A stretch of DNA of 64,000 nucleotides, taken from assembly GCF_001729485.1 (NCBI RefSeq), contig NZ_CP017157.1, positions 3,720,001-3,784,000 on the forward strand, written 5' to 3'. The stretch's first letter is position 1. Every line of letters starts with the position of its first letter. A model generated the notes under the pieces. That model searched no databases. It saw nothing but the letters and a program-made list of their open reading frames with translations, and was not told the DNA's origin. The position numbers and the translations under genes were made by a program. Below are positions 1 to 8,349 of this stretch, one piece after another. Source of the DNA: Streptomyces lydicus (GTDB taxonomy: Bacteria; Actinomycetota; Actinomycetes; Streptomycetales; Streptomycetaceae).

Positions 1-1457
1 TCCACCTGTACGCCGCGACCGGTGCGCTCCCGCAGCAGCAGGCCGGCCAGTACCGCCTCCGCGCCGACCAGGCCGCCGAGCACGTCGATCAGCGTCATCA
101 ACGACGGCGCCGGCGGTTCGTCGGCGGGCCGGGCCGCCTCGCCGACGCCGGTGCGGGCCTGCACCATGAAGTCGGTGCCCATCGGGGCGTCGGGCAGCCG
201 GCCCGCCCAGCCGCTGGTGTACGCGTACACCAGCCGCGGGTTGACCGGACCGAGCGCGTCGGCGCCCAGCCCGAACTGCTCCGCCTTGCCCGGGGCCCAG
301 TTGTGCAGGAAGACGTCCGCGCCGGCGGCCAGCTCGCGCAACTCCCCCTGACCGGCAGGCGACTTGATGTCGATCTGCACACTCCGCTTGCCGCGGTTGA
401 GGGCGAGCCAGCGCGCGGAGACGCCCGAGGCGCACGGGGGCATGCCGCGCAGCGGATCCCCGCCCGGCGGTTCGATCCGTACGACGTCGGCGCCGAGCAG
501 CCCCAGCAGATGAGCGGCGAGCGGGGCCTGGATGCGGCGGCCCGCCTCGAGAACCGTCAGCCCCCGCAGCGGAAGGGCTCCGGCAGGCAGCGAGGCCGCC
601 GCCGGCGGGACGCCCGCCCCGGCGTACGGCGTCAGCGTCCACGGCGCGGCGGCCGCTTCGGTGACCCTGCCGGCAAGCGCGTGCAGCGCGCACACCTCGG
701 CCCCGGACGCGGCGGCGGCGTGCCGGACGCGCGCCCAGGACACCGCGCCGGCCGCCCGGTGCAGCGCCTCCGGCAGCGGCGCACAGGCCGTGGCGTAGCG
801 GAACTGGAAGGCGGGCCAACCGGTGCGGATCGCGTCCTCGGGCGCGTCGAGTTCGCGCCAGAACCGGGCCCACGGGCCGGGATCCAGCGCTTCCAGCTCG
901 AATCGGGTGCCGCAGGAGGCGGTGAACGGCGGTCCGCCGGGTGCGGTGGGCACGGCCTCCGCCTCGGGGGCGTTCGCCGCCGCGATGTACTGGGAGAGCG
1001 TCAGCAGCGCCGCCCGGTCGGCACCGGTGGCGACCTCGCCGGGCCCGCCGCCGCCCCGCGCCCGGCCCAGCAGCCCGGCGAGCAGCCCCTGCACGGTGAG
1101 GACCGCCGCACAGGTGGCGGCGTAGTCGACGGCGAGGCCACGCGGCGCGGCGTCGCGTCTCCCGTGGACGTGCATCATCCCGGTGGCCGCCTGGACCGTC
1201 GCCTCGTCGGAGGCGTCCGCGTCCGGCAGCACATCGGCCCAGGCGGTGTGCGCGGTGATCCCGCCCGGCCCGGGGCCGGCCGCGGCGAATCGGGCGGGGC
1301 CGGTCGGTCCGTCCGGCGCCTCCGCCGCCCGCGCGCCGAGCGCCCGCAGGTGGGCGAGCGCCGGGGCGGTGAGCGCGGCCGGGCCCGCGACCCGCACGTC
1401 CACCTCCTCCAGTGGCCCGGTCGTACCGATGACGGTGGGGCTCCCCACGGCATGCAC
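1..1457 (-). CDS. CaiB/BaiF (class III) CoA-transferase, cut by the left edge
   Basis: Class III CoA-transferases move CoA between an acyl-CoA and a free carboxylate through an aspartyl-CoA intermediate in the cytoplasm. Reading leftward from a GTG at 1457 (GGAGAGGA six bases upstream), 485 codons are visible before the window ends. The first ~280 residues are a diverged region rich in Ala/Gly. A canonical CaiB start then follows at about residue 290 (LRGLTVLEAG, later GADVVRIEPPGGDPLRG and LNRGKRSVQIDIKSP). The likely catalytic Asp is at about residue 428 in GTDFMVQA. A long N-terminal part before the conserved domain suggests a two-module protein larger than the usual ~400 residues; the missing C-terminus prevents certainty. 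It is divergent from an acyl-CoA dehydrogenase, consistent with an acyl-CoA degradation role. The substrate is unknown. Confidence 0.82.
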   Translation of the reverse strand, partial: MHAVGSPTVIGTTGPLEEVDVRVAGPAALTAPALAHLRALGARAAEAPDGPTGPARFAAAGPGPGGITAHTAWADVLPDADASDEATVQAATGMMHVHGRRDAAPRGLAVDYAATCAAVLTVQGLLAGLLGRARGGGGPGEVATGADRAALLTLSQYIAAANAPEAEAVPTAPGGPPFTASCGTRFELEALDPGPWARFWRELDAPEDAIRTGWPAFQFRYATACAPLPEALHRAAGAVSWARVRHAAAASGAEVCALHALAGRVTEAAAAPWTLTPYAGAGVPPAAASLPAGALPLRGLTVLEAGRRIQAPLAAHLLGLLGADVVRIEPPGGDPLRGMPPCASGVSARWLALNRGKRSVQIDIKSPAGQGELRELAAGADVFLHNWAPGKAEQFGLGADALGPVNPRLVYAYTSGWAGRLPDAPMGTDFMVQARTGVGEAARPADEPPAPSLMTLIDVLGGLVGAEAVLAGLLLRERTGRGVQV

Positions 1458-1606
1458 GGCATTCCTCTCCGGCGGCGGCAGGGCGCCGCGTCTCTCGCAC
1501 GGACGTGGACGTACGGGAACCGGACGGCGCGCGCGGCCGACCAACTCCACGGCCAGTAAGTCGGAGCGTCGGTTCACCGGGTTCCCGGTGAACGCGGAGG
1601 AAAGCC

Positions 1607-2848
1607 GTGAAACCCCTGCATCCCCTGCAAAGCACTCCGGGCGACCGGTCGAGCTGCACTCCGGAGGCCGATCCGCCGTCCGGCGCCGCCCCGTTCGGGT
1701 CACCGGCCGGTCCGCCGGACGCCGCCGAACTCCGCGCGCGGGTCGCGGCGTTCGTGCGGGAGCGGGTACAGCCGAGCGAGCCGGTGCTCGACGCGGGCGG
1801 GCCGGCCGCGCGCGCCGAGCTGGGCCGGCTCAACGACGAAGCGCGGCAGGCCGGCCTCTGGGCGCTGCCGCTGCCGGTCGAACACGGCGGACAGGGCCTG
1901 CCGCTGTCCCGTTACGCGCATCTCGCCGAGGCCGAGGGCGCCAGCGACCACGGCCCTGCGGCCCTCGGCTCGGCGTCCCTGCTCGACGTGCTGATGCTCG
2001 GCCGGCACGCCAACGACCCCGTCCGGGAACGCTTTCTGCCACGCATCGCGGCGGGTGAACTGCGCACCTGCTACGCGATGACCGAACCGGACACCCCCGG
2101 CACCGACCCCGCCCTGACCGCCACCCGCGCCGAGGCCGGCCCCGGGGGGACGTGGACGCTGCACGGCCGCAAATGGTTCATCACGGGCGCCGGCGACGCC
2201 GACCTGGTGACCGTGCTGGCCCGGACCGGCGACGACCTGTCGCTGTTCCTGGTGCCCACCGCCGCCCCCGGGTTCCGGGTGGTGCGCGAGCTGCCGGTGC
2301 TCGGCGTCGGCGGCCAGTGGGAGATCGCACTGGACGGGGTCGCCGTGCCCGCGGACCATGTGGTCGGCGAGCGCGGGACGGCGCTGCGGATCGCCGGCGA
2401 ACGGCTGCGGCTCGGCCGGGTCCTGCGGTGTCTGCGCTGGCTCGGACAGGCCGAGCGGGCCTTCGACCTGATGTGCGCGCGGGCCCGGTCGCGCACCCAG
2501 GCGTCCGGCCCCCTGGCGGACCGCCAGCTGGTGCAACAGCTCGTCTTCGACGCCCTGTTGGCGATCCGGACGACCAGGCCGCTGGTGTACGAGGCGGTGG
2601 GCCGGCTGGCGGCGGGCGACGATGCCCGGCTGGAGACCGGACTGGCCAAGGTCGCGGCGGCCCGGATGCTCCAGCAGGTCGCCGACGCGGCGATCCAGGT
2701 CCACGGGGCGGCCGGACTCGGGCCGGACACCGCGTTGCCGGGCCTGTTCCGCACGGGGCGCGCGGCCCGCCTGCTGGACGGCCCGGACGAGCTGCACATC
2801 GCCGCGGTGGCCCGCCGGGTGCTGCGCGACCACGACCGAGCCCGGTGA
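1607..2848 (+). CDS. Acyl-CoA dehydrogenase, ACAD10/11-like
   Basis: A 413-residue FAD flavoprotein that would introduce an alpha,beta double bond into an acyl-CoA. The GTG start has GGAGG seven bases upstream. An all-helical N-terminal domain with a Pro/Gly-rich leader (about 1-45) precedes the beta domain signature YAMTEPD (about 155) and the FAD/substrate stretch WFITGAG. The C-terminal helical domain carries IQVHGAAGLG. The segment that normally reads EGTNEIQR is LLDGPDELH here, the pattern I associate with the ACAD10/ACAD11 branch in which Asp replaces the usual base. Divergent from the CoA-transferase at 1457, with which it probably forms a fatty-acid or branched-acid degradation pair. 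Physiological substrate not predictable. Confidence 0.85.
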   Translation: MKPLHPLQSTPGDRSSCTPEADPPSGAAPFGSPAGPPDAAELRARVAAFVRERVQPSEPVLDAGGPAARAELGRLNDEARQAGLWALPLPVEHGGQGLPLSRYAHLAEAEGASDHGPAALGSASLLDVLMLGRHANDPVRERFLPRIAAGELRTCYAMTEPDTPGTDPALTATRAEAGPGGTWTLHGRKWFITGAGDADLVTVLARTGDDLSLFLVPTAAPGFRVVRELPVLGVGGQWEIALDGVAVPADHVVGERGTALRIAGERLRLGRVLRCLRWLGQAERAFDLMCARARSRTQASGPLADRQLVQQLVFDALLAIRTTRPLVYEAVGRLAAGDDARLETGLAKVAAARMLQQVADAAIQVHGAAGLGPDTALPGLFRTGRAARLLDGPDELHIAAVARRVLRDHDRAR

Positions 2849-2860
2849 CCCCGCGGGCCC

Positions 2861-3050
2861 GGCGCCCACGCCGCCGTCATCGCACGCACGCCGCGTGGCC
2901 CGGCAACCGTGCACCGTCCACGCACGCACGCACGCCGCCGTGGCCCGGCCCTGGCGAACTCCACCGTCACCGCACGCACGCCGCCGTAGCCCGGCGAACC
3001 CGCCATCACACCGTGGACCCGCCGTCGCCGCACGCACGCCGCCGTCACAT
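2861..3050. repeat. Degenerate tandem repeats in a convergent intergenic gap
   Basis: Four copies of a unit with core CGCACGCACGCCGCCGT begin near 2881, 2922, 2971 and 3029, and a shorter fragment lies near 2866. Flanks such as ACCGTCAC before the core and GGCCCGGCGAAC after it also recur, giving a spacing of about 41-58 bp. The last copy touches the 3' end of the GH88-like gene. Copies differ by small substitutions and by an extra CGCA. There is no spacer diversity of the CRISPR kind. Confidence 0.75.
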
Positions 3051-4130
3051 CGTGAAGGGCTCCACCAGCCCGGTCAGCGTCGCCAGCCCCCACGCGAGGA
3101 AGAAGTCCCCCCAGATCAGCTCGTGCCGCGGCGCGAGCCCGCGGTCGGCGTCGTAGCAGCCGTCGAGCAGCGCGCCGGCCGACGACAGGTGCGCCGTCAC
3201 CAGTCGGTGCAGCATCAGCCGCCCCCGGTCCGCGAGGCGGTCGGCCGCCCGCCGGTCGCCGGCCGTCCGCGCGAGGGCGGCCAGCTTCAGCGCGGCCACC
3301 GCCTCAATGGCAGCGGCCGAGGTGTCCACCGGGCCGCTCGGGTCGTCACCCCGGGCCGGCGGCACGAGCCGCGCACCGGGTGCCAGCCGCAGCGCGCCCA
3401 GCCGGTCCGCCGCCGCCCGCAGCCGGTCGTCCGCCCCGAGGCACCACATCCCGTCGGCGACCGCCAGCAGCAACCACGCGGCCGTACGACTCCACCCCGG
3501 CCCGGGTTCGGGCCACGCCGTCCACGTTCCCCGGGGCCCGGCCCGCCACGCGGGACGCGGCGGGTCCTGCGACAGGCACAGCCGGAGGTGCCGGTCGAGA
3601 TGGGCGTACGCGGCGGCCGCACCCCCGTCCGCCCGCGCCAGGAGCGGTACGAGTCCCGGCATGCCGTCGGCCCGTGCCAGCAACCGCGGCCCGCCGAACG
3701 CCCCGCCCCACGGCACCAGCCCGCACGCCGGCTCGTACGCCGCCAGGCAGGCCCGTGCCGCCTCGTCCCGCAGCGCGGCCGCCGCCCCGTCAGCACCCGG
3801 CCCGGCGGCCAGGGACGTGCCGTACCAGAGCACCAGCCCGCGGGTGGCGGTGTCCTGCGCCACCCAGTGCCGCAGCCGCCCTGTGCAGTCGGCGGCCGCG
3901 GCCCGGTGCTCCGCGGTGCCCGAGGACAGCGCACGCAGCCACAGCAGCCCGGCCCAGAAGCCGCCGGTCCACGACCCCCGCGCGGTCGTCCGCCATGCGC
4001 CGGTGTCAGGTTCCGCGTACAGCGGGAAGCGCGGGCCGGACTCGCGCGCCGTCACCGAGACCCGGGCCAGCACGGACGCGAGCGCCGTTTCCGCCCAGCC
4101 CGCCGCGGTCAGCGTCTCCGGCGCGGTCAT
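3045..4130 (-). CDS. Glycoside hydrolase family 88-like protein
   Basis: A 361-residue (alpha/alpha)6-barrel type protein. GH88/GH105 enzymes hydrate the unsaturated uronic residue left by polysaccharide lyases, releasing a keto-deoxy sugar acid. Visible family marks are SWTGGFWAGLLWL (about 55-67), WSRTAAWLLLAVADG (about 215), VDTSAAAIEAVAALKLA (about 275) and the terminal ELIWGDFFLAWGL, which matches the family's closing helix. No signal peptide is seen, so a cytoplasmic enzyme is expected. The ATG at 4130 overlaps the stop of the upstream MFS gene by four bases, so the two are translationally coupled and the transporter probably brings in its oligosaccharide substrate. The catalytic Asp pair was not assigned with certainty. 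Confidence 0.72.
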   Translation of the reverse strand: MTAPETLTAAGWAETALASVLARVSVTARESGPRFPLYAEPDTGAWRTTARGSWTGGFWAGLLWLRALSSGTAEHRAAAADCTGRLRHWVAQDTATRGLVLWYGTSLAAGPGADGAAAALRDEAARACLAAYEPACGLVPWGGAFGGPRLLARADGMPGLVPLLARADGGAAAAYAHLDRHLRLCLSQDPPRPAWRAGPRGTWTAWPEPGPGWSRTAAWLLLAVADGMWCLGADDRLRAAADRLGALRLAPGARLVPPARGDDPSGPVDTSAAAIEAVAALKLAALARTAGDRRAADRLADRGRLMLHRLVTAHLSSAGALLDGCYDADRGLAPRHELIWGDFFLAWGLATLTGLVEPFTM

Positions 4131-5356
4131 CGCTTCTCCCCCCGGCGACGGGCCATCAGCGGCACGGCCACCGTCCCGGCCGCCGCGAACTCGGCCGCCA
4201 CCAGCAGCCATCCGGGCCCGTATCCGGTCGCCGAGACCAGCGCACCGAACAGGGGCGGCCCCACCGCGAACCCGGCGAAGAAGCCCGCCGACACCAGGGC
4301 GGAGTCCTGCCCGGCGCGCCCCGGAGCCGCCCGCCGCATCACCAGGACCATCGACACCGCGTTCGCGGCCACCGCGAACGACCCGATGGCGAGCGCGCCC
4401 ACCCAGACCAGCCACGGCACCGGCACCGCCGCGGCGAGCAGCAGCGCCGCGCCCACCGCGCCGGCCGCCAGCAGGGCGGGCATCGCCTCGGCGCGGCCTG
4501 GCCGGCCCGCCACCCGCGACCACCCCACGCGCCCCGCCATGCCGGCCACACCCAGCACGGCCACCAACGCGGCAGCGGTGGTCGGCGCGAGCCCCAGGCG
4601 CTGCGAACCGAACAGCGCCAGATAGGTGTTGACCGAGGCGATACCGCAGCCGAGCAGCAGCGAGAAGACCGCCAGCCGCCTCGTCGCCCCCTGTGCGGAG
4701 GGCGCGGGACGCGCTCCCGGGGCCTCGGCGGCCGCGTCGTGCGGCAGCGTCCGGGCGGCCCACGCCGCGGCCAGCGCCGCGGTGCCGGCCGCCGTCCAGA
4801 CGGCGCCGCGCCAGCCCACCCCCGCGGCCAGCAGCGACAGCGGCAGCCCCGCCGCGAAGGCACCGAGCTGCACGCCGGACTGCTTCAGGCCGGTCACCGC
4901 GCCGCGCCGCCCGGACGGAACGGCCGCCAGGATCACCTTGTTGGTCGCCGGGTTGGCCAGGGCCTGCGGCAGCCCGCCGAGCGTCACCGCCACCAGCAGC
5001 AGCGCCGCCCCCGGCGCGGCCCCGATCAGCCCGAGCGAGACGGCGGCGAGCAGCAGCAGCGCCACCAGGCAGCGACGCGGTCCCACCCGGTCCACCAGCC
5101 GCCCGGCCACCGGCGACAGCAGGGCCGCCGCGCCGAACCCGGCCGTCGTGGTCAGGCCGAGCGCCGTCCGGGAGATGCCCCATTCGTCGACCAGCCGCGG
5201 CCCGAGCGCCCCGAGCAGGAAGAGCTGCATCATGGAGAAGGCCATCGCGGAGGTCAGCAGCGCGGTCACCGCCGGTCCCGCGGGGCGCGCCCGGGAGGTG
5301 CCGCCGTCGGGCCCGGCGGCCGCCGCTTCCGTATCCGTACCGCGCTCTGCTCGCAC
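4127..5356 (-). CDS. MFS transporter (12 TM), coupled to the GH88-like gene
   Basis: A 409-residue major facilitator protein with about twelve hydrophobic segments starting at roughly residue 30. The loop 2-3 motif is present as GRLVDRVGPRR (about 85). It ends with a short basic tail. The GTG at 5356 has GGGAGGG upstream, though an internal start nearer the first membrane helix cannot be excluded because the first 30 residues are low-complexity. The overlap with the downstream GH88-like gene suggests uptake of an unsaturated di- or oligosaccharide, but MFS sequence alone does not give the substrate, and drug efflux remains possible. Confidence 0.82.
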   Translation of the reverse strand: MRAERGTDTEAAAAGPDGGTSRARPAGPAVTALLTSAMAFSMMQLFLLGALGPRLVDEWGISRTALGLTTTAGFGAAALLSPVAGRLVDRVGPRRCLVALLLLAAVSLGLIGAAPGAALLLVAVTLGGLPQALANPATNKVILAAVPSGRRGAVTGLKQSGVQLGAFAAGLPLSLLAAGVGWRGAVWTAAGTAALAAAWAARTLPHDAAAEAPGARPAPSAQGATRRLAVFSLLLGCGIASVNTYLALFGSQRLGLAPTTAAALVAVLGVAGMAGRVGWSRVAGRPGRAEAMPALLAAGAVGAALLLAAAVPVPWLVWVGALAIGSFAVAANAVSMVLVMRRAAPGRAGQDSALVSAGFFAGFAVGPPLFGALVSATGYGPGWLLVAAEFAAAGTVAVPLMARRRGEKR

Positions 5357-5501
5357 CGCTGCCCTCCCGCACCGCTCCGGCCCCGCTCTGGCGCCCGGCC
5401 CAGTCAGTCGTACGGAGCGGGCCGCCGGTTCCCGACCGTCGCCGCCCGGTCGCCGCTGCCGGGCGAGGGCGATCGGGGAACGGCCGCCGGGGGACGGGAG
5501 T

Positions 5502-7019
5502 TCAGTCCGCGGGGGCGGCCGCCCGGCGCCGGTGCCCGAGCACGCCGAGGACGACGTCCACGAGCAGGAAGCCGACCAGCGAGACGCCGAGCAGCGGCAT
5601 CGCCCAGCCCACCGCCGCGACGCCGCACACCAACGGGAGCAGTACGGGCAGCGGAACCCTCCGCCACGCGCCGCGCGGCACCGGGCGCCCGAACGACAGC
5701 GCCCGCCCGCGCGTGGGACGGCGCTGCCACCACATCCGGTAACCCCACAGGATCAGGAAGACCAGGGCGAGCGCCAGCGCCGCCAGCACGATCTGGTTGG
5801 CGAGCCCGAACAGGGTGCCGGTGTGCAGGTCGATGCCGTAGCGGGTGAGCTTGGCCAGGACCGGGTAGTCGGCGAACCGCGAGACGTCGGTGACCCTGCC
5901 GGTGGCCGGGTCCACGGCGACCGAGTCCTGCTTCTCCGGCCAGCTGCGCCCGACCTGCTTGACGACGTAGGCGGTGCCCTTCGCCGTCGGCAGGTCGATC
6001 TCGACGGGCGAGGACAGTCCCTCGGCGCGGGCCGCCGCCAGCACCCGGTCGACGCCCACGTCCGTCGCGGAGCCGCTCGACGCGCCGCCCTGCTGTCCGC
6101 CCGTGCCCGGCATGCCGGGCATCCCGCCGGCACCGCCGTGGTGGGAGTGGTGCCCGGTGTTCCCGGGATCCGCGGCGTGCACGGTCAGGGCCGTGGAGAC
6201 GCTCGGCGTCGCCTGCCCCAGGGACCGGCGGAGCGCGTCGATGTGCGCCCCGGCGTACCCGGACCAGGTCAGGCCGGTCGCCGACAGGAAGAACAGGCCG
6301 CCCGCCGCCCACACCCCCACCGCGCCGTGCCAGGAGCGCGTCCGGCGACGGCCGGTGGCGGTGCGGTCCGGCAGCGCCAGGGCCCGCACCGTGCGCCGGG
6401 TGCGCTTGCGCCCGATCCAGAGCGCGAGGCCGCCGCCGGCGACCACCCACAGCCAGCTGGCGGCCAGTTCGCTGTAGAGGCGGCCGTTCTCTCCCAGGTG
6501 CAGATCGCGGTGGAGGGAGTCGAGCCAGGTACGCAGCGGCAGCGCCCCGGTGGAGCCGTACGTCTGCAGCGCGCCCCGCACCTCACCGGTGTGCGGGTCG
6601 ACGAAGACGGCGAGCTGGTGGTCCTCGGGCACGCCGGGCGCGCCGGAGAGCAGCACGCGCGTGGTGTCCCCCGGTTCCGGTGCCGGGCGCACGGCGGCGA
6701 CCGCGCCCTCCGGGTGCGCCGCCCGCGCCTTGGCGACCTGCTGCGCCAGCGGCAGCGCCCGGCCGCCGGCCGGAACGCTCAACTCGTGGGCGTAGAGCAC
6801 CTTCTCGGCCTGGAACGAGGCGGCGTAGAGCAGGCCGGTGACGGCGGCGACGAGCAGGAAGGGCGCGACGAGCACCCCGGCGTAGAAGTGCAGGCGCAGC
6901 ACCAGCGGGCGCAGGGCGGCCCATCCGGACCGCCGTTCCGCCGCCTGCCGCTCGCCGCGCGCGGCGGCATCCGCGGTCTCGTCCGCACCGCTCGGTACGA
7001 GGCGTTGTTCAGTGGGCAT
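5502..7019 (-). CDS. PepSY-associated TM protein with His/Met-rich loop
   Basis: A 505-residue inner-membrane protein of the PepSY-TM (PiuB-like) group, usually linked to metal or siderophore reductase functions. The ATG at 7019 was chosen over longer in-frame extensions because it lies just before the conserved LRLHFYAGVLVAPFLLVAAVTG helix (about 41-62). Extracytoplasmic PepSY-like parts occur at about 75-150 and 270-385, with further helices at about 185-203, 232-252, 405-430 and 450-490. The segment HLGENGRLYSELAASW is typical. Residues 290-304 (HHSHHGGAGGMPGMP) form a His/Met cluster in the second external domain, suggesting copper or another soft metal. It is a single gene with no iron-box-like sequence found upstream. 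Confidence 0.8.
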   Translation of the reverse strand: MPTEQRLVPSGADETADAAARGERQAAERRSGWAALRPLVLRLHFYAGVLVAPFLLVAAVTGLLYAASFQAEKVLYAHELSVPAGGRALPLAQQVAKARAAHPEGAVAAVRPAPEPGDTTRVLLSGAPGVPEDHQLAVFVDPHTGEVRGALQTYGSTGALPLRTWLDSLHRDLHLGENGRLYSELAASWLWVVAGGGLALWIGRKRTRRTVRALALPDRTATGRRRTRSWHGAVGVWAAGGLFFLSATGLTWSGYAGAHIDALRRSLGQATPSVSTALTVHAADPGNTGHHSHHGGAGGMPGMPGTGGQQGGASSGSATDVGVDRVLAAARAEGLSSPVEIDLPTAKGTAYVVKQVGRSWPEKQDSVAVDPATGRVTDVSRFADYPVLAKLTRYGIDLHTGTLFGLANQIVLAALALALVFLILWGYRMWWQRRPTRGRALSFGRPVPRGAWRRVPLPVLLPLVCGVAAVGWAMPLLGVSLVGFLLVDVVLGVLGHRRRAAAPAD

Positions 7020-7223
7020 GCGGGCGCTCCCGGGGCGAAGTCGGGGAAATGAGACGGACCGGTCCGCTGCCGTTCCGGTACAGGCAGTCGGACGAACGGA
7101 GCGTCGAGTTCCGGCGCGCCGCTGTGAGGTGACCCACAGGACGGGCGGCAGGCGGGGGACCACGGTAAGTCGGGACGGCCGATGCGCGCCGGTGGCCTGC
7201 CTCCGGTAGGCGGATTCGCCCCT

Positions 7224-8243
7224 CTACCAGGGGGAGATCGGCCGTACGCCGGTGCGGCGGCCGTCGTGGTCCAGCAGGTGCCCCATGCGTTTGACGGTGC
7301 GCAGGCCCACGATCCGGTCCGTGACGGTGAGGCCGGGCAGGCGGGCGGACAGCGCCGTCTCGCGGCGCTGGATGTCGCCGATGTCGCTGACCCAGAGGGT
7401 GGCGAAGAGGTTGGCGGGACCGGTGACGGCGGCGACCAGCCGGCACTCGGGGAGGGCGGCGAGCGTACGGTGCACGGCCCCCACCTCACGGGCGGGGGTG
7501 GTGGCGAGGAGGGAGACGGGGACGACCCGGCCGGCGAGCGGCGCGGCGACGTCACAGCGGAAGGTGAGGACCTCGGAGTCGGTCAGCCGGCGCAGCCGGC
7601 GCCGGACGGTGGCCGGGCTGGTGCCGGTGCGCTGGGCGAGTTCGGCCCAGCCCAGTCGGCCGTCGCTGACGAGCTGGGCGAGCAGGGCCCGGTCCACCGC
7701 GTCGAGTGCGAGGGCCCCCGTCGGCTGCCCGGCCGCGGCGGCGGCGCTGCCGAGCGCATTGAGCTGGGCCGGGTCCAGGGAACGCAGTCGCCAGCGGCTG
7801 CCCTCGACGTACAGCGACGTGGCGAAGAGGCACCGCACCGAGGTGATGCCGGGCAGCGGGTCCAGCTCCTCGGTGAGGAAGCGGCTCAGCGAGGGCAGGT
7901 CGGGGCCGAGCACGTCCAGCAGCAGGTCGGCGGTGCCGGGCGCGGTCACCTCGATGGTGACGACCTCAGGGAACGCGCTGAGCCGTTCCGTCAGCCGGGC
8001 CCGCTCCGAGGGACGGCAACGCAGCAGGACGAAGGCGGTACACCTGCTGCGCGCGAACTCCCGCCCCGGCGCGGCGTACACCCAGGCGAGCCCGGCCGCG
8101 GACAGCCGGTCCCACCGCCGCGCGAGGGTGCTCGCGGTCACGCCCAGCAGCGGCGCCAGCTCGGACCAGGAGGCCCGGGGCCGCAGCTGCAAGGCGTTCA
8201 CCAGGGCGAGGTCCAGCTCGCTGGCCGTGACCGTTTCTCGCAT
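7224..8243 (-). CDS. Two-module Lrp/AsnC family regulator
   Basis: A 339-residue DNA-binding regulator with two Lrp units in one chain. The first HTH is at about 5-55 (SELAPLLGVTASTLARRWDRL), followed by a RAM/ligand domain (about 65-140). A second HTH is at about 170-215 (ELAQRTGTSPATVRRRLRRL), with a second RAM domain to about 320. Canonical Lrp proteins are about 150 residues with a single unit. The ATG at 8243 (GGAG eight bases upstream) is preferred to a longer in-frame extension that would cover the whole promoter region. It is divergent from the MFS/M20 pair and probably controls both directions through the dyads at 8263-8320. The co-effector is likely an amino acid or the M20 substrate, by inference. 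Confidence 0.85.
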   Translation of the reverse strand: MRETVTASELDLALVNALQLRPRASWSELAPLLGVTASTLARRWDRLSAAGLAWVYAAPGREFARSRCTAFVLLRCRPSERARLTERLSAFPEVVTIEVTAPGTADLLLDVLGPDLPSLSRFLTEELDPLPGITSVRCLFATSLYVEGSRWRLRSLDPAQLNALGSAAAAAGQPTGALALDAVDRALLAQLVSDGRLGWAELAQRTGTSPATVRRRLRRLTDSEVLTFRCDVAAPLAGRVVPVSLLATTPAREVGAVHRTLAALPECRLVAAVTGPANLFATLWVSDIGDIQRRETALSARLPGLTVTDRIVGLRTVKRMGHLLDHDGRRTGVRPISPW

Positions 8244-8262
8244 CACATGTGCTCCGTGCGTC

Positions 8263-8280
8263 CGAATCCGTAGATATTCG
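8263..8280. promoter_or_regulatory. Candidate Lrp-type operator
   Basis: CGAAT-8-ATTCG dyad, AT-rich at its right half in otherwise GC-rich DNA, 20 bases from the Lrp start codon. Lrp-family sites are usually imperfect dyads of about this length. Confidence 0.45.
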
Positions 8281-8303
8281 CGCTCACTTGCCGCAGGGCC
8301 CGC

Positions 8304-8320
8304 ACAGTAGCGACCACTGT
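8304..8320. promoter_or_regulatory. Second dyad in the Lrp/MFS divergent region
   Basis: ACAGT-7-ACTGT perfect five-base arms, centred about 41 bases from the centre of the first dyad and 30 bases before the MFS start. Spacing near four helical turns would fit cooperative binding by an oligomeric regulator. Confidence 0.4.
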
Positions 8321-8349
8321 CGGTTCCGGCCACCGGATGAGGTGAGGCT

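Noticed and set aside
2861..3050. CRISPR array
   Set aside because: Repeats are GC-only, irregularly spaced and without unique spacers or nearby cas genes.
3045..5372. A single 775-codon protein covering the GH88-like and MFS regions
   Set aside because: The first half is out of frame with the real MFS gene; only its last 361 codons encode the hydrolase, starting at the ATG overlapping the MFS stop.
4626..7052. Long plus-strand frames opposite the MFS and PepSY genes
   Set aside because: Low-complexity Ala/Arg/Pro products without domains; the minus strand holds clear membrane protein families there.
7020..7223. Iron-box (DmdR-type) operator before the PepSY gene
   Set aside because: No TTAGGTTAGGCTMACCTAA-like sequence occurs; only a short GGCG/CGCC dyad is visible.
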